From Bifidobacterium tsurumiense (GTDB lineage: Bacteria > Actinomycetota > Actinomycetes > Actinomycetales > Bifidobacteriaceae), in assembly GCF_000741765.1 (NCBI RefSeq), contig NZ_JGZU01000004.1, positions 124,001-188,000 on the forward strand: a DNA stretch of 64,000 nt. Direction: 5' to 3'. Of the stretch, positions 17,745 through 26,340 are shown piece after piece; the first letter of the stretch is position 1, and each line of letters opens with the position of its first letter. The notes under the pieces were generated by a model. It did no database searches. It saw only the letters and a program-made list of their open reading frames with translations, and was not told the origin of the DNA. A program made the translations under genes and the position numbers.

Positions 17745-18941
17745 ATGGCCAAGTCCAACGGCAAATCCAATTCCAAATCACAAAGCAAAGCGCACGGCAA
17801 GGCGCACGCCAAATCACATGCAAAGCGCAATCACGAAATCAATGACGATTTGACCGCCAAGCAAGACGCAAAACATCGCGCAGTGCGCAAATCCTATCCA
17901 GGCTTTGACGATTCAGTACTCGAACGCGCTGAGTACTGGTCTGAAATGACCGCAGATCTTGAGGGCTTAAGCCAGGAACGCGCCATGGGCTTGCTGTCTC
18001 TTCGATATGCCATGGCTTCGTCAGATCTTCCCCGTGTCGAATTCTGGCATGATCCGGACAATATCGACATCACCGAAGATATTGCCTATCTCCCCGATGG
18101 AGGAATGTCGGCGGACGAAGTGCGCGGCCATTTGCTTGACCTCTATCTACCCCATGATGCCGTGGTACGGGGAGGGCACACCACGCCGGTGTACATTGAT
18201 ATCCACGGCGGCGGATTCACCTACGGATACAAGGAACTGAATCGGAATTTCAACACGCATCTTGCCGAACAAGGCTTTGCGGTCTTTTCCTTGAACTACC
18301 GTCCCGCTCCGCAAACCAACCTGCGAGGACAACTTGCCGACATCCAGGCAGCGCTCGTATGGATTCGCGACCACATCGCCAAGTTCCCCGTCAATCCCGA
18401 TGCGGTATTCATAACCGGCGATTCTGCCGGCGCAGCTCTTGCCGCACTTACCTTAGCCATTGAAAATAGCGACACCGCAGCCAAGGCGTTCGGCATTGAC
18501 CAGGCTTCGGGAATCGGCTTTGCCGGTGGCGCGCTGATCAGTGGCGTGTATAACCTGACCGGGCGTTCGGCTTTGGAACCGCCAGCAGAAGGTAATGCCG
18601 ACGACGAGGCATCCGATAGACATCTTGAAAACAATCTCGGCAAGGAATTCTTTGCGGATTTGGAAGATGCAATCCCCTTCTTGAGTTCGGCCTCGCTGGC
18701 GCGTTCTGTCAATTTGCCACCCCTGTTCCTGATTACAAGCAGCGATGATTTCATCGAAGCGGAAACGCTTGAGTTGGCCGCGGCATTGTCAAGGCAGGGC
18801 GCAGACTTCGAGTTGCATGATGTGAAAACCACACGCACACAAAGCCTGGGGCATGTATTCCCCGTCTGCATGACATGGCTTGAAGAAAGCCAGGACGCGC
18901 TTGCGGCAATTCGAGACTTCTCATACGAAAGAATCCGTTAA
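17745..18941 (+). CDS. Alpha/beta hydrolase of the HSL-like esterase family with Lys/Ser-rich N-terminus
   Basis: The 398-residue protein has the HSL-type oxyanion motif HGGGF, the nucleophile elbow GDSAG, an Asp in SSDDFIE and a His in GHVF. This makes it a carboxylesterase or acetylesterase of the hormone-sensitive-lipase group. The first 28 residues are an unusual low-complexity run of K, S, A, H, N and G built from short KSN/KSH/KAH repeats, with no hydrophobic signal peptide. That run may bind nucleic acid or anionic surfaces, or may be non-functional. AAAGGAG stands 6 nt before the ATG. The gene is divergent from the reductase gene. The ester substrate is unknown. Confidence 0.85.
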   Translation: MAKSNGKSNSKSQSKAHGKAHAKSHAKRNHEINDDLTAKQDAKHRAVRKSYPGFDDSVLERAEYWSEMTADLEGLSQERAMGLLSLRYAMASSDLPRVEFWHDPDNIDITEDIAYLPDGGMSADEVRGHLLDLYLPHDAVVRGGHTTPVYIDIHGGGFTYGYKELNRNFNTHLAEQGFAVFSLNYRPAPQTNLRGQLADIQAALVWIRDHIAKFPVNPDAVFITGDSAGAALAALTLAIENSDTAAKAFGIDQASGIGFAGGALISGVYNLTGRSALEPPAEGNADDEASDRHLENNLGKEFFADLEDAIPFLSSASLARSVNLPPLFLITSSDDFIEAETLELAAALSRQGADFELHDVKTTRTQSLGHVFPVCMTWLEESQDALAAIRDFSYERIR

Positions 18942-19088
18942 TCACGTCGAGTGAATAATCAGTCATCACAGCGGATCCGCATCTCAGGAAGAGAAGCGGA
19001 GCCGCCGCATTTCCACAGATCATTGACCTATCAGGCCCAAGATCAACCGCATCCACCATCGAAAGACGGAGGCGCGGCAAGAAAGAGA

Positions 19089-19493
19089 AAACCCGGCTGC
19101 AAGAATGCCGCCGGGTGAGAGAGAAGAGAGAAGAAGGGTTTCAGTTATGGGGTTCAGAGAACCTCGCCATTGGCCATTGGCCTTTGACAGGTAACACTAT
19201 ACACTTTCGATTCTTGGAAAAAAGATGTGTGACACTCAAAAAAACCTGAGAAGAATGTAACGAAAATGTGTATCCCTACTGCCGCTTTACATCGTTAACC
19301 ATCTTCTGCCAGCAACAGTGCATTTTGACTGCCGAAAACGTGATGTAAGTCATATTTTTCACACCTGAATCCGACTTCTGAATCCTTCTGCGCAGAGGAC
19401 GAATACACTTCTCAGGCAACTTGAACGGTTGCTCAATATTGGATGTCGCTTCACTACGGCGCTTCACTATACCGTTTCAAGATGCCGTTTCAA
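19089..19493 (-). ncRNA. Candidate small RNA: promoter and terminator without a gene
   Basis: On the minus strand, -35 TTGAAA (19488-19493), a 16-nt spacer and -10 TATAGT (19466-19471) predict a start near 19459. About 345 nt later, ACCCGGC...GCCGGGT (about 19091-19116) followed by TTTTCTCTTTCTT is a good intrinsic terminator. No recognised protein family lies between. The -35 and -10 lie in a 13-bp tandem duplication (TTGAAACGGYAT). I found no tmRNA, 6S or SRP signature. It could be a regulatory RNA or a small-protein message. Confidence 0.4.
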
Positions 19494-19699
19494 ACCGCCC
19501 TCGCATATCCAGCCCCCTCCCGCGGCCTCACACCAAGCCGCTGCGCAAACCCACCGCGCATAAAACCGATAGACACCGCCACTACCGAAAGCAGTCGAAG
19601 ATACAAACCTGACGAGAGGTGCGACGCCGTCGTTATTAGGCACAGGCAGTCGGCAGGGCATTCTTTCTCTGCGCACCCGCCCATGCACTATCTACTTCC

Positions 19700-19736
19700 A
19701 ACCCGCATACACAGTTGCGATCCGCGTATGCGGGTT
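19700..19736 (-). terminator. Hairpin after the GH31 gene
   Basis: AACCCGCATAC and GTATGCGGGTT form a perfect 11-bp stem with a 15-nt loop, 10 nt after the GH31 stop. The following minus-strand sequence is not T-rich, so termination may be inefficient or factor-dependent. Confidence 0.55.
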
Positions 19737-19745
19737 TGATCCGCC

Positions 19746-21818
19746 TTACAGTCTGCCCATCAAACCATGGTCCGCGCCATTTCGAGCAAACACCGGAATG
19801 CTTTCAAGCGGAGCCTGAGCCAAAACATACTGACCACCCGCGAACTGCTCACCTGTGTGTACGTCCACCCAAGTCGTGTCACTGCCGCCGGGCAGATACA
19901 CTTCACGCTCGCGCATACCATATTCCGCGACCGGAGCCACCAACAAATCTGGGCCCAAGAGATATTCATCCGCAACATTGGCAGCCTGTTCATCATCCGG
20001 GAACTCATAGAACAGACCACGAACAACCGGCTGTCCATCTGTGTGGGCATCTTCAAACAATGCACGAAGATACGGTCTGAGATCCTCTCGAATCGCAATG
20101 TATTTGAGCATAATACGCTCGACATCCTCGCCATAACTCCAAGGTTCGTTATCCGCACCGGTGTGAATATGGTCGATTGGATTACCTACGCGATCAACTG
20201 TGGGCTCGCCCGGCACGCGCACCGCGGGCAACCTATCACCATGATTGCGCATGACAGGGCTGAAACATGAGAACTGGCACCAGCGGATATAAAGCTCCTT
20301 GAATTGCTCGCTCTTCGGATCTCCGCCGGCGAATCCACCCATATCCGTGGTGAACCAAGGAATTCCTGCGACACCCATATGAATCGCGCAGGTTATCTGG
20401 GCCCGCAAATCAGCAAATGTCGACTGCACATCGCCAGACCACACCAAAGACCCATAACGCTGGGAACCAGCCCAGGCAGCACGGGTCAGGTTGACGATAT
20501 CACCTTCCTTGCCAGCCTCAAGCTGACCATCATAGAAGGTCTTGTTGTAGAGCTGAGGATACACATTACCGACCTTGCCGACAGGTCCAAGCCAATAGAG
20601 GTAATGGGCGTAATCATAATCGCCACCCCATTCGGGCTCAGCCTCATCGAGCCAGAATGCATCCACGCCCAAATCAACATAATTGCGCTTTGCCAAGCCC
20701 CAGACGAATTCACGAGCCTGCGGATTGGTCGCATCGAAGAATTGGTTATCGCGCGGCCACCACATGCCCACATCCTTGCCTTGACGGGTTTTGGCGAGAT
20801 AGTTCTTCTTGTGCATCTCATCATAATTCTCTGACTGCAAATCGATCTGAGGCCATACGGAAACCATAAGTTTCACTCCCATGGCATGCAGTTCGTCCGC
20901 CATGGCCTTGGGATCGGGCCAGAATTCCTCGTCAAAACGGAAATCACCCATCAATGGCCAATGGAAAAAGTCAACCACAATGACGTCCAGAGGAATCTCT
21001 CGTCGTTTGAATTCACGCGCCACTTCAAGCAGCTGTTCCTGATTCCAATACCGTAGCTTGCACTGCCAGAACCCCAATCCCCATTCCGGCATAACTGGGC
21101 TGTGCCCAGTCGCATCCGCGTATTGGCGTTCAATTTGCGCCGGAGTACTACCGGCAGTGATCCAGTAGTCGATCTGGTCAGATACTTTGGCTTCCCAGCG
21201 CGTCTGGTTCTCGCCAAAGGTCACCGAGCCCACGGCAGGGTTATGCCACAGGAAACCATATCCCCGACTTGACAGCATAAAAGGCACTGACACTTGCGAA
21301 TTTCTATGCGCAAGCTCAAGTGTGGAGCCTTTGAGATCAAGCACCGGCTGCTGATACTCGCCCATGCCATAGATATGCTCGCCCTCATTGGCTTCGAAAG
21401 TGACCACGGGGGCATATGCGCCGCTTTCCAATGGGTGATGAGCGCGTGCGCGAAGACGCAGGGCACCTCCCTCATCAATTTCCCGGCACAGCACCTCACC
21501 AGTGGATGAATTGATAAAGCTCAGACGCATACGCTCATCACAAGCGCCATACGCCGACAAAACCGCGGAAATATCACCGTTTTTCAGTACGGCTTCGTGC
21601 CCGTTGACGGTTATTTGCACATCCTCTGGGCTCACGGGAGCGGCCAACAGCGCCCACTCAGTATCCAAAGGCTGACTCATCAAGCGAGCGCGCACACGCA
21701 CACTGTTCTTTCCCCACGCATCAACGCGCACATATTCGCCATCACCCGACCATTCGACGTAGGTTGCGCCTACTTCGAAGCCATCGTATTCGTTGTATTC
21801 CTTCAGGGCTATGTTCAT
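19746..21818 (-). CDS. GH31 family alpha-xylosidase-like glycosidase
   Basis: The 690-residue protein has the GH31 layout: an N-terminal beta-sandwich, then a (beta/alpha)8 domain. The nucleophile Asp lies in FWLDEAEPEW (near residue 391) and the acid/base Asp in WSGDVQSTF (near residue 460). IPWFTTDMGGF and FSPVMRNHGD follow, and distal beta domains close the protein. The WLDEAEPE nucleophile region resembles alpha-xylosidases more than alpha-glucosidases, but specificity is not certain. It is cytoplasmic (no signal). GGAG stands 8 nt before the chosen ATG; a longer in-frame N-terminus of 46 residues has no homology-like content. It is a stand-alone leftward gene without its own transporter; it may act on xyloglucan- or isoprimeverose-like sugars imported by others. 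Confidence 0.85.
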   Translation of the reverse strand: MNIALKEYNEYDGFEVGATYVEWSGDGEYVRVDAWGKNSVRVRARLMSQPLDTEWALLAAPVSPEDVQITVNGHEAVLKNGDISAVLSAYGACDERMRLSFINSSTGEVLCREIDEGGALRLRARAHHPLESGAYAPVVTFEANEGEHIYGMGEYQQPVLDLKGSTLELAHRNSQVSVPFMLSSRGYGFLWHNPAVGSVTFGENQTRWEAKVSDQIDYWITAGSTPAQIERQYADATGHSPVMPEWGLGFWQCKLRYWNQEQLLEVAREFKRREIPLDVIVVDFFHWPLMGDFRFDEEFWPDPKAMADELHAMGVKLMVSVWPQIDLQSENYDEMHKKNYLAKTRQGKDVGMWWPRDNQFFDATNPQAREFVWGLAKRNYVDLGVDAFWLDEAEPEWGGDYDYAHYLYWLGPVGKVGNVYPQLYNKTFYDGQLEAGKEGDIVNLTRAAWAGSQRYGSLVWSGDVQSTFADLRAQITCAIHMGVAGIPWFTTDMGGFAGGDPKSEQFKELYIRWCQFSCFSPVMRNHGDRLPAVRVPGEPTVDRVGNPIDHIHTGADNEPWSYGEDVERIMLKYIAIREDLRPYLRALFEDAHTDGQPVVRGLFYEFPDDEQAANVADEYLLGPDLLVAPVAEYGMREREVYLPGGSDTTWVDVHTGEQFAGGQYVLAQAPLESIPVFARNGADHGLMGRL

Positions 21819-21995
21819 CGCCGGAACTCCAATTCTGCTGTATATCATTGCCATGCAGTACTGTTTTGGCGGCTCCAGTGCCGCCATATGCAGTTCCATT
21901 ATGAGTTCCTTGAGCGCATGCCTCACCCACATGCTCTTCGACATTTCGGTATTCAACTGACTGCGCGTCGAAAATCATCGAATATTCGACTGTGA

Positions 21996-22247
21996 TTGAT
22001 CACTATCATCCCCGATGGCACCATATTCCAAAACGACACCCCAGTCACAGTCACCGGGTTAACTCCGACAGCAGTTGGGCAAATCGTACGCGGGGAACGC
22101 GCTATCACCGTTAAAACCGCATATCTCCTTGCGAAAGCATTCGGCACCTCGGCCGAGTTCTGGTTGAATCTGCAACACGATTATGAGCTGCTGTCTTTCG
22201 ACAGCTCATCCTTGAAAGATGTTCCGGATCTCACCCATTGCGTATAA
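21996..22247 (+). pseudogene. HigA-like antitoxin fragment, N-terminus missing
   Basis: The frame from a TTG without ribosome site encodes 83 residues. TGLTPTAVGQIVRGERAITVKTAYLLAKAFGTSAEFWLNLQ is compared here in two parts: GLTPTAVGQIVRGERAIT matches the recognition half of HigA-type XRE antitoxins, and LAKAFGTSAEFWLNLQ matches their C-terminal half. The usual N-terminal stretch (HPGEIL-like) and first helices are absent in all frames upstream. No HigB-type toxin gene is adjacent. I read it as a decayed toxin-antitoxin remnant; a very short functional DNA-binding protein is the alternative. Confidence 0.55.
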
Positions 22248-22375
22248 AACGCCTTGCATTCCGCAGCAATCGACTTCTCAAGAATCGCAATAGTTCCATC
22301 GATTCCTCATCCAGAAACCACAGTGGCGTACTGCTGAATAGCGCCAACGGGACGCCGCACCCACATAGGCATACA

Positions 22376-22411
22376 AAATGGCGCCCGCCGCAATATCCGG
22401 CAGAGCGCCAT
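22376..22411 (-). terminator. Terminator after metG
   Basis: ATGGCGC (22405-22411 on the complement) pairs with GCGCCAT (22378-22384), with a further CCGG/GCGG pairing inside, and is followed leftward by TTTTG. It is 55 nt beyond the metG stop. Confidence 0.65.
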
Positions 22412-22466
22412 CGAATCCGAGTCCTTGGATCAAGGTCCCTTGATCAGTGTCCTCAGACTAATTGTT

Positions 22467-24326
22467 TCAGCCCAGCTTGGCCTGCTCCTCTTCCAAACGC
22501 TTCGCTTCAGCTTCCTTACGCGCATTCAATTCTTCATTGAAACGAGCAAGTTCCTCTTCCACAGCTTCCTGCGGAATCTTCGCGAAAATCGGGCTTGGCT
22601 TGGGGACAGGCGTTCCGGCCGTCAAAGGCTCGCTTTCCCAAGGATGCACAGTCTCTCCTAAACGGTAATCACCCGTGATGATCGGATAATGGAATCCTGG
22701 CTTATCCAGATCTTCAACCTCTTCGATGCGAGGCAGAGGAGAGAACACGCCAGTTCCGCCCAAAGCTTCCCAGACCTTTTGAGAAGCATGAGGCAGGAAT
22801 GGTGCAAGCAGGTGATTGGCATCGGACACCGCTTGCGCGGCGACATGGAGAACCGTGCCGAGGCGACTTTCGTCGTCCTTGATCTTCCAAGGTTCAGTTG
22901 CGGAGATGTATTTGTTGATATCGCCAACCAAACGCATTGCCTCTGACAGGGCGTTCTTTTGGTGATGGCGTTCCAACAATCCACCGACGACGTCGAATGC
23001 AGCAGACGACTGTTCCAAAAGCGCACGGTCCACATTGGTCATCGAATCCTCATCGAGTTCAGGAATAGCCCCGAAATTCTTATTGATGAGATTAGCCACA
23101 CGATTGACCAGGTTGCCCCAGCTGGCCGCGAGCTCTTCGTTGTTGTGACGAACAAATTCCGACCATGTGAAGTCTGCGTCGGAATTTTCCGGTCCCGCGA
23201 CAGAAATGTAATATCTGACGGCATCCACAGGATACCGAGCAAGAATATCCTTGACATAAATCACGATGCCGCGAGAAGAACTGAACTTCTTGCCTTCCAT
23301 CGTCATGAACTCCGAAGAGACCACCTGTTCAGGCATATTCAAAGGACCGAGCTTGCCGACTTCTCCACCCTTGGAACCCGCTCCGTTATACGCCAGCATT
23401 TCCGAAGGCCAGATCTGCGAATGGAAGGTGATATTGTCCTTGCCCATGAAGTAGTAACCCGGAGTTTGCGGATCATTCCACCATGCGCGCCATGCTTCGG
23501 GATCTCCCTGGCGACGAGCCCATTCGATAGAAGCCGACAAATACCCGATGACCGCATCGAACCAGACGTACAACTTCTTATTGGGGTTATCGATCCATCC
23601 TTCTACCGGAACGGGGATACCCCAATCGATGTCTCGCGTGATTGCACGAGGCTTGACTTCTTTGAACAGTCCTATGGAGAAGTTGATGACATTGGTACGC
23701 CATCCTTCACGAGACTTCAGCCATGTCAAGTTTGCATGAGCGAGAGCCGGCAGATCGAGGAAATAATGCTCCGTTTCTTCGAAACGCGGAGTTTCGCCAT
23801 TGATTTTGGACACTGGATTGATCAGCTCATCAGGGTCCAATTCGTTGCCGCAGTTGTCGCACTGGTCTCCGCGAGCGCCGTCGAAACCGCAAATGGGGCA
23901 CGTGCCTTCAATATAACGGTCCGGCAAAGTGCGGCCAGTGGATGGGGAAATCGCGACTTTTTGCGTTCCCTTGTAGATATATCCATTTGCCAGGCACTGC
24001 TTGAACATTTCCTGCACCACGTGTTCGTGATTGCCTGTCGTGGTGCGGGTGAACAGATCGTAGCTCAACCCCAGATCACACAAGTCCTGGGCGATAACGC
24101 GGTTGTATCGGTTGGCAAGCTCCTGCGCGCTTATGCCTTCCTTATCCGCTTCCACCAGAATGGGGGTACCATGCTCATCCGTGCCGGAAACCATCAGCAC
24201 GTCATTGCCCTTCATGCGCTCATATCGAGCGTACACATCGGACGGCACGCCGAATCCTGCAACGTGACCGATATGACGAGGACCATTCGCATACGGCCAA
24301 GCGACATTCACCAAAATATGTGTCAT
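22467..24326 (-). CDS. metG: Methionyl-tRNA synthetase
   Basis: This enzyme charges tRNA-Met in the cytoplasm. The 619-residue protein has the class I HIGH motif (residues 18-21), a zinc knuckle with Cys pairs in CPICGFDG and CDNCGNE, and KFSSSR as the KMSKS-equivalent catalytic loop. An anticodon-binding helical domain follows. It ends with a Lys/Glu-rich tail and lacks the C-terminal EMAP/Trbp111 tRNA-binding domain found in many bacterial MetRS, as expected for the short actinobacterial form. An AGGA site is close to the ATG, next to the small palindrome CCTGATAATCAGG. In many genomes tatD follows directly; here it does not. Confidence 0.97.
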   Translation of the reverse strand: MTHILVNVAWPYANGPRHIGHVAGFGVPSDVYARYERMKGNDVLMVSGTDEHGTPILVEADKEGISAQELANRYNRVIAQDLCDLGLSYDLFTRTTTGNHEHVVQEMFKQCLANGYIYKGTQKVAISPSTGRTLPDRYIEGTCPICGFDGARGDQCDNCGNELDPDELINPVSKINGETPRFEETEHYFLDLPALAHANLTWLKSREGWRTNVINFSIGLFKEVKPRAITRDIDWGIPVPVEGWIDNPNKKLYVWFDAVIGYLSASIEWARRQGDPEAWRAWWNDPQTPGYYFMGKDNITFHSQIWPSEMLAYNGAGSKGGEVGKLGPLNMPEQVVSSEFMTMEGKKFSSSRGIVIYVKDILARYPVDAVRYYISVAGPENSDADFTWSEFVRHNNEELAASWGNLVNRVANLINKNFGAIPELDEDSMTNVDRALLEQSSAAFDVVGGLLERHHQKNALSEAMRLVGDINKYISATEPWKIKDDESRLGTVLHVAAQAVSDANHLLAPFLPHASQKVWEALGGTGVFSPLPRIEEVEDLDKPGFHYPIITGDYRLGETVHPWESEPLTAGTPVPKPSPIFAKIPQEAVEEELARFNEELNARKEAEAKRLEEEQAKLG

Positions 24327-24869
24327 GATTCCTGATTATCAGGCTCAGCGCGGACAGACAAGGTGCCGCAACTCCTACTCACAGGCCGTTACCACCGCCG
24401 CGCTACCGAATTCGACTGACCAATTCGTTTCGTTGAACCGATGTTCGATTACATCCAAACATCGCCGAATCACACATCCCCATAAAGCTTTCGCTTCATA
24501 TCAACCGTCATCGCTGACTTCTCCCGTCCCTTTTGGATAGGCTCCCGCCGCCCTCGCGTGGCCATGCATATCCACCAAGCCATCCACAATCGATGCGCAT
24601 CCCGCGATGCCTATCCACATATCCACTGATTTCCCATTGCACATTGCCCCCTGTTTCACAGTGCATATGCTCAGTGACATGAATACCTCACTATTGCCCG
24701 CCGCAAAGATGCACAGGCTCACAATCGTCCCGCTTACATGTCACGCAAAGGACCACCGTCAGGCCAACGCCCTCCAGGGCGTTCTGACAGATCCCGCAGA
24801 CCGAATAACACCAGACCGACTTCGTCAACCGCCATCTTGCTCGCCTCAGAACTGCCAGGACCCATGAGC
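24327..24869. other. 540-bp region without recognisable genes
   Basis: The stretch upstream of metG has no frame with a ribosome site and family-like content. In-frame codons upstream of the next rightward gene (from 24738) look non-coding (Pro/Arg/Ser-rich). I see no terminator or RNA signature. Confidence 0.55.
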
Positions 24870-25373
24870 ATGCGCCATCTCAATGACGTCGGCGCTTTGC
24901 AAGCATTGGACGATTCAAGTGCATACTTGAGCGAATCAGCTTCCACCTTGTATGGCCGAGGCACAATCGCCTCTTCCATGATGCCGTTCGGGACTGCTGC
25001 CTGTGCAATGACTGCAGCATGGGTGTGGCTCGGGGGAGAATTCCCTCGGACTCTAGACATCCTGTCTTCTTCGCATTTCCGCACGCCTGTGCATGGCAGA
25101 CGCATCAAGGTTTTCAACAGGATTCTTCCCAATACACAGATCACGTCAATAGGCGATCTTCGGATCACCACCCCTGTGCGTACAGCCTGTGATATCGCCT
25201 TATTGAACGAGACCGACCTTATGCATGAATATGCCACCGAAACAGTTCGCGCACTGATGGAAGAATATGGTTTCACGCCAACCGCATGCCTTGGAATTAT
25301 CGATGACAATAAATATTGCCGTAATTCACCGCAGGCAAGACAGTTCTTTGCCACCGTTCAGCAATGGTATTAG
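24870..25373 (+). CDS. Small protein related to AbiEi-type antitoxin C-terminal domains
   Basis: The 167-residue protein contains PFGTAACAMTAAWVWLGG, ILSSSHFRTPVHGRRIKVF and, most tellingly, SIGDLRITTPVRTACDIALL. This resembles the C-terminal part of actinobacterial AbiEi-like/DUF559-associated proteins (VGGLRVTTPARTLLDLA). The N-terminal winged helix usual in AbiEi is missing, as is a toxin partner. The start is uncertain: ATG at 24870 has AGGA 9 nt upstream, ATG at 24864 is 3 nt from it, and an open frame extends to 24738. A long antisense frame also exists here but has no family-like content. The function is unknown; it is perhaps an orphan or adapted antitoxin-like DNA-binding protein. 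Confidence 0.55.
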   Translation: MRHLNDVGALQALDDSSAYLSESASTLYGRGTIASSMMPFGTAACAMTAAWVWLGGEFPRTLDILSSSHFRTPVHGRRIKVFNRILPNTQITSIGDLRITTPVRTACDIALLNETDLMHEYATETVRALMEEYGFTPTACLGIIDDNKYCRNSPQARQFFATVQQWY

Positions 25374-25596
25374 GCACCGCACAATATCGAGCAATATGGG
25401 GCAACATAGGGCAACATCATGCAACTCAAGTCATCAATGACCCAGAGCAATAATGAAGCATCGCTGTGGCTATCGCTTTGACTGTTTGTGTTCCTGCCGC
25501 CCAAATGGCAACGCGGCAAATGACGATGCAGCAATGATTGCATGACTATTCGCCGCTAGGTTTAGGCCACATGCAAATCCGAAAGATGGAAACACT
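25374..25596. other. Intergenic region with short GCAACAT-type repeats
   Basis: From about 25385 to 25425 the sequence repeats GCAATAT/GCAACAT with GGG spacers. No gene, promoter or terminator is convincing. Confidence 0.4.
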
Positions 25597-26019
25597 GTGT
25601 TGAGTGAATTGATATCAGCTTTGCAAAAGTTCGCATCGAAAACACAGCCCCACCGAGAGGCACGCCTTGACAGCAAGCGATTGGCCGATATCGAGTCTCA
25701 AACCTCCCACACAGAAACTCAGCAGCGCTGCAATGTCACACCGGCGGGCGCACATCGCTTTCGACCTCGCGTCCCATTGAACGGACCGCCTGCCCCGCCA
25801 CTGGCCTTGACTCCATTACTCGCCTGCGATCCGCAGACCGACACCAAAATCCTATGGCATATCGCCAAGCATGCCCCACAACTCAGGCGCTGGCTTATCG
25901 CAAATCCCCGGGCGGATGCGGCCTTGTTGGAATACGTATCACAGGCGGGAGGACCGGGGGTCAAAGAAGCATTTGACGTGTTATTCGCCTCTTTCGAACG
26001 AATCAATGCAAAGCGGTGA
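25597..26019 (+). CDS. Variant leucine-rich-repeat (vLRR) protein
   Basis: The 140-residue protein has a polar, Pro-rich first half and one to two variant leucine-rich repeats in the second half. LACDPQTDTKILWHIAKHAP and QLRRWLIANPRADAALLEYV fit the pattern of DP-x(5)-L-x-xIA...P-LRxxLxxNPxxxxxLLxxL. Such repeats are frequent in actinobacterial proteins of unknown role and probably mediate protein contacts. The GTG start lacks a good ribosome site, so the N-terminus is uncertain. It stands alone between low-complexity intergenic regions. Confidence 0.6.
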   Translation: MLSELISALQKFASKTQPHREARLDSKRLADIESQTSHTETQQRCNVTPAGAHRFRPRVPLNGPPAPPLALTPLLACDPQTDTKILWHIAKHAPQLRRWLIANPRADAALLEYVSQAGGPGVKEAFDVLFASFERINAKR

Positions 26020-26340
26020 TTAAACAATCGCACATAGCCAGACAGCAGACGGCGATCTTAGCTGGACCAAGGCAATCATTCGCCAATAGCTCGGTCAAGG
26101 CAGCCATATGCCAATAGTCTCAGCCTGGTCACAACAGTCACAACAGTCACAGCAGAATTAAGCAACGAATACCCGCCAATACCTCGCCTCTGGAAGACAA
26201 CGACTCACTGCTATCAGACAACAATAACTGCCAGCTGACAACAACCATCTATCGACAGGCAACTACCAACAGACAACATAAGCTGCCAGCAAACAGTAAC
26301 CAATTACCAACAGGCAGCAGCCAACACGCCACGAGCCAGG
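26020..26340. repeat. CAACAG/CAGACAAC-rich low-complexity intergenic stretch
   Basis: The region is dominated by degenerate CAACAG, CACAACAGT and CAGACAAC units (for example 26128-26158 and 26215-26330) and has no plausible gene. On the complementary strand it is TTG/CTG-rich and would form the untranslated region after rsmI. It may be slipped-strand expansion. Confidence 0.5.

Larger units (their letters stand above)
18942..19745. other. 800-bp gene-poor region
   Basis: I see no convincing protein gene. The region holds a leftward promoter-like and terminator-like pair at 19089-19493 (described separately), a hairpin after the GH31 gene, and a 63-codon leftward frame (19276-19467) beginning with GTG inside the -10 box. 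That frame has no recognisable family or ribosome site. Confidence 0.6.

Noticed and set aside
19089-19493. tmRNA, 6S RNA or SRP RNA in the GH31-esterase gap
   Set aside because: The length fits tmRNA, but there is no tRNA-like 3' end with CCA or T-loop, no proteolysis-tag frame, and no SRP or 6S signature.
22959-24335. Very long rightward frame (458 codons) opposite metG
   Set aside because: It is the complement of the methionyl-tRNA synthetase frame, which carries all catalytic motifs; long antisense frames are expected from codon bias.
24734-25354. Leftward open frame of 206 codons opposite the AbiEi-like gene
   Set aside because: Its translation has no family-like segments, whereas the opposite strand contains the DLRITTPVRTACDIALL block; treated as a shadow.
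26020-26340. CRISPR-like repeat array
   Set aside because: The CAACAG-type units are short, degenerate and contiguous, without equal repeats and unique spacers or cas genes.
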